Shown here: piece by piece, positions 48,696 to 59,749 of the stretch | Layout: each line of letters begins with the position of its first letter | Numbering within the stretch: position 1 is the stretch's first letter | From: Seriola aureovittata | Lineage: Eukaryota; Chordata; Actinopteri; Carangiformes; Carangidae | Assembly: GCF_021018895.1 (NCBI RefSeq) | Contig: NC_079372.1 | Coordinates: 18,151,237 to 18,215,236 of the forward strand | Direction of reading: 5' to 3' | Length of the DNA stretch: 64,000 nucleotides | Made by a program: the position numbers and the translations under genes | The notes under the pieces: model-generated | The model's input: only the letters and a program-made list of their open reading frames with translations | The model's database searches: none | Told to the model about the DNA's origin: nothing

Positions 48696-51600
48696 GCCTT
48701 GACATCTTCAATATTTAACCAACGCCACAGTCTTTCGCCAAGTGTAACGAGGTAGACCTACACTGGACATCACCAGGGACAAAACCCCAGTCTCCGGTGT
48801 CTTTCTTCCAAAATATATTTTGAACATTAGTAGTAGTGTACATCAGAAATATATTGTAGGAAACAGATGTAAAAATAGAGAAAACACTATAATAGAGAAA
48901 AGAACAGAAACATCCAAGAATCTGAGGAATGACCTCAACTTTACTTTTTTGGCCCGGGGCTGACTTTAGCTGGATAAGTACTTCTGCTAACACTACCTGC
49001 CTATTTAAAGCTTGATGAAGGGAGGAAGTTAATGAACCTGAACTCACTCTGCTATTTCCCCCTCGATATGCAATGAATGAAAGTGAGCCCTGAGATTTTT
49101 GGCCATTAGAGAATCTCTCAGGGAATTAAAAAAAAAAAAAAAAAATACCCCCTGGGCAGCCCCCTGAATTGTTGCACAAATTAATCCCCTTTCCCAATTC
49201 CATCATTCGCCCCCAGCTCCCCTTTCAGAATCATCCCTTTTCAATTATTTCTCCCTCCTTTTCTAATTTCTAGTCACCATTGGAAATATCAGTGGTGATG
49301 AGAGTGAAGAGGAGAGGAGTGAATGCGTTATTAATTGCTCTGATGTGGATTAGATGTGAGCATCGTGCCCCCCCCATCCTCCATCCTCCATCCTCCAATC
49401 ACATTTCAATTAATAACAGTCATCCAGGCATCGCTTCAAGATGTGCTCGCAAGATGATTGGCCTGTCAGTCAGAGCTGCTAGGGAGCATTTGCAATTTGT
49501 CACCGGTTTCCTCTTTCTTTCTCTCTTTTCTCAATCACTCATTCTTGTTTCTATCTCATAATCCTTCCCTCTTGCTCCTCTCATCCGCCTCTTCACCCAG
49601 GTATTCTTTTTTTTCCCCTACCCCTCAAAATCATGCCACATTTCATCCATTTATTCATTTTTTCCCCATGATAGCTTGGTCAGCGCTGAAAAGGATCGTC
49701 TATACACGTGCACGTGCGTGTGCATATACGCGTGGATCTGTTAAGAGGTTTTTTTTCTCCTGCCTGAGATGGCATGCAACTTTAAAAACTGTCGTCCTGC
49801 ACCACATTTCAGATGAGATGGGAGACAACACAGCCATTTTCTCGTGATAAGCTGCTACCCAGGGTTAGCTCGCACTGAAATACACAGATTTCAGTCATTT
49901 CTCTTTTACACCCCCTCCTCTGGCAGCGATCTTCTTCCGTCACCTGCCCCTATATGCGTTACAGCAAACATGAGCCCTATGAGAATTAATGGTGCAACTA
50001 AGTTTGCTCCGTTTGTGGCTTCCTGTTTTCATTTATAGGTCCATCAAAAAGGTTCCGTCCAATAACTCCAAAGGCTCCACATCCAGTCATAACATCTTGT
50101 GTATTTCATACTTAGAAACAGGAAATGAGACTTGTGGCTTAACAAGCTGCTAGCCTATGATTTAGAGGTATTTACTGGCCATCATCTAGCTGAAGTGGCT
50201 CTTCAGAAGTCACACACTCCAAGTCGACACCAAACCCCATTGACTCGTGAACGTAGCCTAACCAGGCGCTAGCCAGCAGCTATGAAGGCAAAATCACAAC
50301 ATCAGAATTATCAGAGTATTCAAGGAACTCAAATTCAGCCACCTCCAGACACTCACCTCCAGTGGCGCTAAGGTTTGAGTGCTATTTCACCTCCATATAT
50401 ATCTGATCCAGAGCCTCTAAATGTGCTTTGAGTTTTTGGTGTTGAAAAAGTGAAAGTGAAAATCAAAAAGTGTCTTTACTTAACTGAAAACTGTGTTGAT
50501 GTACAGATGAAAAGGTATCAAATCAAAATGCAAATATTTTAAACAGGCACTAAATGTTGTGTAACCGTCAGTCAAGCTGCATCAGTGGGTTTCACCTGAG
50601 TCCACAGGAATCAGGACTAGTATCCACAGGCTAACAGGGCAACAAGCACCGAGTCTACGGGGCTCGTCAGATTCGTTCATTTACTAGAGTCAAAGCACCC
50701 AAGTGGTCTCTTTGCTATTTTTTTTTTGTTCGGGAAGTGTCAAGGGCAGCGTGTATGTATAAGAGTGTGGGTGTGTAGTGCTGAAGGACACGCAAAACTT
50801 AGCTTTGTCCATTTGTTTTTTGTTCTGTTTTTTTTTTTTCTAATTCTCTCATTCACTGCTTTCTCTCTACATCCGTTTGTTCTTTTTCTTCCTACACATG
50901 CTTCATTTCAAAGAGTAATTCCCCTGATCTTCCCATCTATGATCAATAATGTAGAATGACTGGACACAATCTCCAAAACAGCTTTCAACAATCTTTCTTG
51001 GCGAGTGTGTGTGTACGTACATAAGCGTGTTCGTCTGACAGATGGTAAATTATTTTTCTGCCAATTTTTGAAATTGTGCTACTTGTTACCGAGTCTTTGC
51101 AGATGTTTTAGAAAAGCCTGAACGTGTTTTATAAAATACCCTATCTTCTCCTGTGGTGCTTTGTTTTGTTTGTGCCTGATGTGTGAGGGCAGCTCCTGCA
51201 GGAATAACAGCAAACTAAGCCGGTGCTTCTTGACCGGTGTGTCAGAGGCCATGCAGAACTCTGCCGCATCGAGGTCAGGTCAGATATTTCAAGGAAATCA
51301 ACCACTGGGTCAGTTAGAGGCGGCTGAGGTCAATATCGTGTTTATTTTCCATTTCAACTAGTTTTTCTTTTTTTTAACTGGTTTACAGCTCTGATGAAGG
51401 AGCAGGTCTCTCAGAGCTGTGACTCCATTAAAGAGGGCAAAGAGTCATTGAGTTCTAACATAATGGCCATTATCTTTTTATAAGAATTAATGCAAACTGA
51501 GGTCGTCGAGCTCCTTGTGCAGCTGACATCTTGTCTTATATCTGAAAAAAAGGTCTAGAGTGGCTTTTTCCAAGCACTCAATAATTTGGTGTGGCTGAGT

Positions 51601-51955
51601 TCTGCTGTGTTGTTGAAATTTCATCTGCGCCAACACAAGCCTGCTGCACTCAGCTCTCCATCGGCAATACTACAACCACGGTCGGCGACAGCATCCACGG
51701 CGCTCGTGAACGTTTCTGACACATAGTTATCCCTGCAGACATGGTTGGGGAAATTGATTTTTCACAGATCTCAAAATGGAAATGACAAGGAGACGAATCA
51801 ATTTTTTGTTTTTGTTTATTGGAACAATCGTCTCCTTTTTCGGTTCTGACAGATGCTGCATGCCTTCCTCACGGCTGCAGATAGTCATAAGACTCAATTC
51901 ACAAAACTCTTGTCTTTATAAATTTACTATCAAGCTGTAGAAACACAAACGAAAG

Positions 51956-51961
<6 letters not shown>
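48696..51961. other. Non-coding stretch, possible conserved elements
   Basis: An A run at about 49128-49145, short CATCCTC repeats at 49374-49398 and T runs near 50718 and 50830. 49240-49500 has TAAT-rich, low-repeat sequence (see findings). No supported gene. Confidence 0.45.

Positions 51962-51993
<32 letters not shown>
51962..51993 (+). repeat. (TA)n microsatellite
   Basis: About 16 TA units, self-complementary. Confidence 0.95.
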
Positions 51994-52003
<10 letters not shown>

Positions 52004-52390
52004 AATCTAGAGAACTCAAGGCAATACTGTTTGAAAAGGAGCTGATAGCTTCTGACAACACTTATATGCAAGTTTTGCAACTATGTGCACCTAATGTGCA
52101 GCTCTGTAACAAGCATTTCACAGTGACTAGCTGAATCAGCAACATCCTCATTTTAAGATGTTTTTCAGCATCTGTGTTGCTAAGCACCATTTTATGAAGT
52201 TTCTGCACTTCCCAAAGATCCCAGTAATGTCACTGACAGTATACAGGTGTTCAGTAGATGAATGAACAAACGTCAACACCCAATCCTTAGTATCACTGAT
52301 CAAATAAGTAGCTTTTTTTTTTTTTTGCATTGAAGCTCACATCACTCACAAGACTTCAGAAGCTTTACAAACTAGAATGGCACTCAGTAG

Positions 52391-52636
52391 CTTACGCACC
52401 TCCGCCAAGGACGAACACTCACACCACACTGTACAAAGTCATAGATTTCAACAAGAAGAAATTCCTGGATGTGCCTCTTTAACCGGATCCATACCAAAAT
52501 TCAGTAAGTTCTGCCCTGGCCCATACTCCATCCCTCCACCACGTTCAGTGAAAATCAGTTCTGAACTTTTAGCGTAATGCTGCTGACGAACAAACAACTA
52601 CACGGGTGAAGGCATAACCTCCTTGACGGAAGTAAT
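52391..52636 (+). mobile_element. Non-autonomous element with palindromic ends
   Basis: The left end 'acgcacctccgccaaggac' and the right end 'acctccttgacggaagtaat' are imperfect inverted repeats (core CTCCGCCAAGGA against CTTCCGTCAAGGA). Inside, 'ggatccataccaaaattcag' and 'tggcccatactccatccc' match a fish repeat I know, whose usual ending has CAAACAAACAAA and GGCGGAGGTAAT; here the CAAA array is reduced to about two units. Non-coding. Confidence 0.7.
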
Positions 52637-55465
52637 AAAACACGGTTTGATAACTGCATCGCAGATCGGTTACTGCTGAGCTTTTAGCCTGACCAACAGG
52701 TCTTATACAGGCAAAGTCATGTAGTGAATTGAATATTGTAGTGAATTGAAACAAAAAGTTCAAACCAGCAACAGATGCAACCTACTACAGAACCAAAGAC
52801 AGAACCAATGACCAAAGACAGAATTTAGCAGTGCTGGCTCACTGCTCATGCCAACTACAAAGTTATCCCTGTGTGTAAACAAACCAGAAATGTAAAAGTG
52901 AAATTTAACTGGATATAAATTGACTGGATAATGTGTTAGGTCAATCACAATCAGTGATAGTGAACAGCAAAGAGATCAGTTGATTTAAAATATCTGTGTG
53001 ACTCACACTGTCTCAAGAATAAAATAATCTGAGCCAGTTTTTGAAAATGGATGAACACTCAGCCTTATCTTGAATAAGTGTGGAAATGCTCTGATTGACA
53101 ACGCAGATGCCGCCACCCCCTCCCCTCCCCTCCCCCCCGATGGAACAGCAAACACACAGCTGAGCTTAAGGAAGCAAGAATGTGAGGACAAATGAGAAAA
53201 GCCTTGGCCTATCTTCTTTTGGCTGAGTGGCTCTGCACCACCGTCGCTCTCTCACTCCGCTCGCTCTTTCTTTATTAAAACGAAACACATGTAGTGTCGG
53301 GGCGTCCAAGTATGAAATTCAATTCTCATCCCCCAAACGGTGTTTTTATTAAAGCCGTTACTATCACGGTGAGCAGGCAGGCCTGGCCAGCTCAGCTTGG
53401 CTCGGCTCAGCTATGTGGGTACATACTGTACAAGGAGGGAGGGGACAGAGAGCATAAGGGAGAGAGTGCTGGAAGGAAGAGGAGAGACAGAGGGAGACTG
53501 TGAGAGGAAGAGAGAGAGAGAGGGAGGATACAGTGTGAACAAGGCAGCAAAGGATTGGGGCAGTCAGCAGCAGGGCGACAGAGGGGCTTAATTTGCCCAA
53601 AAGGCAGCTCAGCCTCTTATGCAATTTAACCAGGACGTGCTTGACTTGAGCTTGGGTTAGCGCCCCGGCACGGCCCGGTGCACAGAATCAATTGCACATT
53701 GGACAGAGAATTACGCTGCAGTCTTGTTTGCACTGTGTATATTATTTTTCCATCACTGTGATAACATTGCCCTCAATTATGACATAACAGCTTCAAAGCC
53801 ATCACCAGATGCTATGTTCTGTTCTGACACTGAGTGATTAGACACCTATTATTCTTCCTTTATGCAACAAATCAGGTAGCAGAGGATTTTCCAACAAAGA
53901 AGAAGAAAATTGTTCTGATTTCAGGTGCTCTGAAGTGCAGAAAAATAAAGAGGATATATTATATAGGACTAAATTAATTTCTCATCAAACCTTCATGTTG
54001 AGAAACATCCGACTGTCGACTGCTCCGTAGCAGCAGTTAAAATAACTGACTCACACAAGCTTAATTATTGTGATTGACCCTACTTTCTATCCACGCTAGC
54101 AGGGGATAACTTATTACAACGTTTTATTTGAAACAATTGTTCACCAAGATACTGAAGATGGTGAACAAAACCTGTTAAACATCAATATGAGAAGATGTCA
54201 CCATGCTCATGACATTTGGCTCAAAGCATTGTTGTGCAGAAGTACAGCCTCTCAGAGCTGCTAGCATGGCTGCAGTGTGTGTCAGCCAGACAAGACAAAG
54301 TCTAACATCAAAGCTAACTGCAGGAAACGCTGCTGCAGCTGATATGCCTGTCCACATGTAATGCTATTTCAGCCGTGACCTCAACAGCCCCACCCTCTAA
54401 ATTCATGGAAACAGAGAAAAAAAAGTTTGAAATGTGATAGAAACGGGCAACAACATACAGTAAAGCTACCTATATGTTGCATTACTTGCCAACAAGACTA
54501 GCAGTATACCATTCTACTCATAAATCTGCCTTTACAGCCTCGTTGTGTTTATACTCATGTTTTTGGAAACTATTACTTACTTTCGGAGGCTTTTGTAGAA
54601 GTAGTAACTTGGCTAAATTAAATTACAAGTTCTAAGCTTAGGGTTCATAGCGCAGCGTTTATAGCTGCATTAGCTTTTTACTTCTGGTGACTGTATTTAA
54701 GCTTCAAAAAAATAATCATAGGTGTTTATTTGTGAAGATTATCATGCTGAACTGAAAGTGCAAGTCCTAACCCCAAGTATTAGCTGCAATAATCAAAAAG
54801 CCGACGGTTTGTTGTCGAGGCAACAAGGATGATGCCAACTTCTAGGTCGGCCTACAAAAATGTCATCCAGGTCATTTTATACAGTGTGGAAGTGAATACT
54901 CTTTCATAGCTGAAGCAAAACAAACTTTATAATATAAATGTCAAACAAACAACATCCACACAAACACAGCTTCCAAAACACAACAGAGTAAAAACTAGCG
55001 AGAGCTAGTTGGTTAGATTGCTTTAAAAATAAAAGCTACAGTGTCAGAGGAGAGGACTGTAGGTTTCTAGCTAAGCTAACAAACATTACTTGGCATGGCA
55101 TTTCGAATAGTGCAAGCAACCAAATAAATACACTGTGCAAACATTTAGGTCTTTGTGGCTATAAAACCATTCGCACATTGCACAGACAAATACCACGATA
55201 CAGAGCAAACAGCAAGACAGAAAACTGTGGCTACAGTTGCCGCTGCAAGGCTAACATGCAGACAGAACGAGATAGTTCCCCACGTCTAAAAAAGGTGCAC
55301 CATTAACCACATTTTTAAACAATATCTCCTCTTCAGCCTCCCTATGACGGCTTTTCAATCCACCATCTAGAGTGGCCATCTGGATCAGATATAAACACTT
55401 GATTCCAGACGTGGTCGACAGCATGTCTTACAAACTAGTTCTGACAGACCATAAACTGGCCCTTA
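52637..55465. other. Non-coding stretch, possible conserved elements
   Basis: C-rich CCCCT repeats at about 53116-53138 and a GA tract at about 53507-53522. 53580-53830 is low in repeats (see findings). 54360-55340 is AT-rich with many overlapping short frames, none recognised. Confidence 0.45.
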
Positions 55466-55495
55466 AGCTGCTGCTAGTGCTGCTGCTGCTGCTGC
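55466..55495 (+). repeat. (CTG)n trinucleotide repeat
   Basis: Interrupted CTG array, nine to ten units with one AGTG break. It gives a Leu run in the plus frame 55372-55602, which is not a recognised protein. Confidence 0.85.
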
Positions 55496-55898
55496 CATGC
55501 TACTTTCACTACAGAGTCTGTGTGGACACGGTATTGGATGATGAACCTCCATGTAAAAATTTTAACAGTTCACAAATGGGGATTTTTTTCTGGGGTTTTT
55601 AGTTGTAACAAAAATAAAAATACACATAGTTGAACTGGGAGAGTTGTGTTTTGAGGCCTGAACTCACAAAAATAAAATCAGAATTGTCAAATACTCAGCC
55701 ACAGCTAGATCTTTCTGCTATGACTCTCCCCCTTCTCCTTCCCGACAGTAAATACACAGTCGGGGTCAGTTGACCCTGTCTATGCCTCAGAGAAAACAAT
55801 GCATTGTGGCTAAACTATTCTGACAGGCCTGCCCTTTTTACACATGAGGAAGACGAAGAGGAGAAGGGAGAACAAGAGTGCTGGCTGGGTGGGTGCCT

Positions 55899-56135
55899 TG
55901 GTCGTGTGTGTGTGTGTGGGGGGGGGGGGGTCACGGAGGGCAGAGGAGAGGAAGAGATGACGACGGGGGGTTACGGAAGTAAAGGCATGACTGTGAGGGT
56001 GGCTGTGTGGCTGGTTGGCTGGCTGATTAGATGGGAGGACGTTTCATTGGTTGGCTGAATTCAAGGCTTGCAGGTTGACAGGCTGCACGGCAGGTTGGCT
56101 GGCTGTCTCTGTGGATGGCTAGTTGGCTGTCTGTG
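55899..56135 (+). repeat. TG/poly-G tract and degenerate TGGC tandem repeat
   Basis: 55899-55931 is TG leading into about 14 G. 55997-56135 is a degenerate array of GGCT/GGTT units ('ggctggttggctggctg' and later 'ggttggctggctgtctc'), giving Trp/Leu/Val/Gly-rich frames. Confidence 0.7.
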
Positions 56136-58439
56136 CATTCATTATTCATCCTCTGTATCTGATGATGTGGGTCAAGCTCAGTTCCAGCCAGCTGGGGCTG
56201 CAGACAGGCAGACAGGCTCTGCAGCAAGCGAGGCCTTTAAGCTGCAGCGACACCGCACCAGTTGCAGCATCAGCAGAATCCTAATATAATGTACTTTCCT
56301 GTGTCCTAGTGTTTGTTTGTTCAGACATCAATTTAGGCTTTTTATTGAACAAGAGCAGAATGGACGAGCAAGATGCAGGACTAACTTTGCACCCGGGACA
56401 TAAAGACTACACGCTTCATTAGGTTGACCATATTTTCAAACCCCTAAACCAGGACCTTCAAGTGTACCGCATGTGCGTGCACACATTTTTGTTGTCAAAC
56501 CCATACAAACGCTTGTACTCTCAACTGCACCAGACGGCCCTCATCTGCCTCTTTTTGTCTCTATCACTCTTTGTGTCCCGGTCTCCTTTTTCTTTCAAGG
56601 ATCAGAATTCGAACCATCATAGCCGTGCTAAATAAAGACAGGAATGCATCGACTCAGTTTGCAGGGAACTTTTTCTGTTTTCCCTTTGATAAAAAGGCGC
56701 TGATACAGAGCGGCATATATACACATACGCCATGTGTATATGTGTGAAACTCCTATTATTTCACTGAAAACCTATTTTTAACCATCTGCATTGTCAACCG
56801 GTTCTACCATACACAGAGAAACAGTGAAAGATGAACAGGTACATAATACATCAAACTCCCTGTGATCCGGTTCAGTTTACTTTTTTTGTGGACACACGGT
56901 CCAGGGAGCAAAAAGCTTGAAGATTCGAGATTAGATTTAATACTGGGTTCCCAACTCACGCATTAGGTGCAAATTTTTGTGGGTTTCAAGAAAACAAGTA
57001 GCCTACGCACTGTGATTGGCTGATACTAAGTTACCGTTTCCAAGGTAGGTAAGATCCAGTTTGTGACTGTAAGCCAGAAAGACTGGGCGCCATGAACTGT
57101 CATGGTGCGAACAAGATGCGAGCTTGACCCCTTCCCCACTCTGGAAAAACTATTATATTATACACTTGTACTAGTATAATATACTGTACTCGTTGGCCAT
57201 GGGCATGATAAAGGATTTGAATAGAGCCCCATGGATTACTGACAGGGTTTTCACTCATACTCGGCTTGTTAACCTTGTGAGTTTCTGAATGAAGTTATTC
57301 ATGAAGGTTTTTTTTTTTTTTTTCTGTAGTCATAATTACATGCGGTGATGACACATCAATCTGCAGTCTAGATCCCTTAAAAAAGGTTCAATGAGAGGGC
57401 TTGACCACTATGAGCCCACGCTGATTTGAATCCACAGAGAAGACCTCTTTAGGCTGGGTCCAGGCTATAACCCTTAAACCTTCATTTTTCTACCCTAATC
57501 TACCTCAACCATCCTTTTTATTACATTTATCTTTCTTTTCATTCACTCTTTCAGCTTTTACTTCACACCATGAAACCAATTTCCTTTGCTTCCATCCCTC
57601 CTCTTTCCACCTTAACTTCCTTTCCTTTCTTTCTGTCCCTACTGGAATTCAAATGCCTGCCAGTGGAAGAAAGTGCAATGTATTGTATGTAAATAAACGG
57701 CTTTAAGTACACATTTATATTAATAAATCAATGCTTTTATCAAGTTGAATCCTGCATGGAGGATTTTTTTTTTTTTTTTTTTTTTTTTAAACAAGAGCAC
57801 GATACACCCTGAATGTAAATACTTAGTGTCAAGAATTTATTTACTTCCTCCTCTCTGTATCCTCCACCACTGACCTGATCCATCCTTGGCAGCTCAGAAT
57901 CTCCCATCCTTCTCAGACATCATGCATTAATTCAAGATGAAGTGAGGAGTAGCGACGGAGATTTCCCCCGTGGCAAGAAGGCGATGGCTGTGATTAACAC
58001 CAGAGAGACGGAGGACGGGGGAAGAGGAGGAACATGAGAGGAGAGAAGATGTAGGGTGAGGCGAGGACATCGACCAGACCTAAGGGTGAGAGCAGATTAA
58101 CATGAGGGGTCTGGGTGAATAAAAAAAAAAAAAAGGTGGAAAAGAGGGGAGAAAGAGAAAGAAGATGAAAGTGGACAGATGACTCATAGCACTTCCCAAC
58201 TGTGCAAAACTGAGCGACAGGAGGACGCTGGGTAAGGCTAAATGTTGAAGTGCTTGTCAATCTAGCAGAAAGTCCCCAAATACATTAAGTCAATTAAGCC
58301 GTATTTTCTTCTCAGTGGAACAGTAGCTATAAAAAAATCACTAGCCAGACATATAAAAGGTGAAATTAAGTACTGGGGCATTTCAGGAGGGAAAAAAGAC
58401 AGACTATTAGGAGTATATAGGAGTTTTACCATTCACTCC
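56136..58439. other. Non-coding stretch with T runs
   Basis: T runs at about 57308-57323 and 57764-57788 (about 25 T), and an A run near 58121. 57880-58010 is a non-repetitive patch. No supported gene. Confidence 0.5.
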
Positions 58440-58850
58440 TATACACAGAGTGGCTCAGTGCACCACTTTGCTCCAGACTGAAATATCTCAACAAGTACTG
58501 CGTGAATTGACATGAGATTTTGTGCACACTCATTCACACTCCCTAGAGGATGACACTCAATTCCCCGACTTTTCATGTCGTGGCACCAGCAGGTCAAAGC
58601 TCTCAACTGTCCTGTGAAATATCTCTACGGCAACGGCACAGATTTGGAACTGATTGGACTGTTACAATTTGGGGGACCGGCTGCACTTTGTGATTAGTGC
58701 TAATAAGCACACGTTAGCATGCTTGCTAACACAGCTAAGATTGTGAATACGGTAAACATTACATATTAGCCTGCGAAGACATTAGCATGCTGCTCTCAGT
58801 ATTATGCTGAAAACACCACTGTGCGTCAGTGCGGCTGTAGACACAGAGGC
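58440..58850 (-). repeat. Dispersed repeat family, copy C
   Basis: On the minus strand it shows the same landmarks as copy A in the same order: 'agcatgctaa...cttagc', 'gcatgctaacgtg', 'gcactaatcacaaagtgcag', 'gaaaagtcggggaattgag', 'catcctctaggga', 'cttgttgagatatttcagtc' and 'agcaaagtggtg'. It is the most complete copy in the GCTAAC-rich portion. Non-coding. Confidence 0.7.
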
Positions 58851-59338
58851 AGATTTATGCTTACACAGTTGGTTGGTGGGTGAACTGTTTTGATTTATAG
58901 TTCAGCACCACTACACAGATGTATTATGCGATAGGTCCGTATCATTCTGTAATTATATCCCCCACAGTGACAACGTTCAGAGTAATTATACATCGTCAGT
59001 GTAACACCTGCAGTAGCTCCTGATTGGTGCCCTCTCAGTTTGGAGTAGGTGACACGAGTACCTGCTGCGTGAAAACATGTTATAGCCACTGAAAAAAAAG
59101 CCAATATCAGTTTAAGTGCATAATATATTTTGAATATTTTCACCGCTTTATCTTGCCTCCAAACGTCTCTTTCCATTGGAACTACATTTCCTCAACTTTT
59201 GAACCACAGTATTACTACGCACAAGCACCACAGATCAGCTGTTTTGAGTCAGCGACAGCTAAGGCACAGCCGCGCTTGTGCATGGGAATACTGTATAGTT
59301 CAGCAGTCAAACAACCGCATTGGGTTCAATACACAGAA
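58851..59338. other. Non-coding stretch, no supported gene
   Basis: Frames at 58895-59176 (-) and 59130-59534 (+) have no recognised homology; the latter runs into the SINE. Confidence 0.5.
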
Positions 59339-59352
59339 ACAATGCATTTTTT

Positions 59353-59735
59353 CATCCTCATTCATTTTCTACCGCTTATCCTCTAGTAGGGTTGCGGGGG
59401 GGCTGGAGCCTATCCCAGCATCCTTTCGGGCGAGAGGCGGGGTACACCCTGGACAGGTCGCCAGTCCATCGCAGAGCAAACACATAGAGACAGACAACCA
59501 TTCACACTCACAGCTACACCTATGGTCAATTTAGAGTATCTCATTAGCCTAGTCCCTATTTGCATGTCTTTGGACTGTGGGAGGAAGCCGGAGTACCCGG
59601 AGAGAACCCGGGGAGGGTTCACGGGGAGAACATGCAAACTCAACACAGAAAGATCCCACGGCCGAGCCGGGACTCGAACCCGGAACCTTCTTGCTGTGAG
59701 GCGACAGCGCTAACCACTGCCCTACCGTGCAGCCT
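59353..59735 (-). mobile_element. Full-length tRNA-derived SINE
   Basis: On the minus strand the element starts 'ggctgcacggtagggcagtg' and has an A-box-like region (about 59710-59726) and the B box GGTTCGAGTC (59671-59680). It continues through 'ggttctctccgggtactccg' and 'cagtccaaagacatgcaaat', and ends at 'ggataagcggtagaaaatga'. The insertion is flanked by the perfect 14-base direct repeat ACAATGCATTTTTT (59339-59352 and 59736-59749), the target-site duplication of LINE-mediated retrotransposition. I recognise the sequence as an abundant fish SINE but do not assign a family name. The frames over it are not genes. Confidence 0.9.
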
Positions 59736-59749
59736 ACAATGCATTTTTT

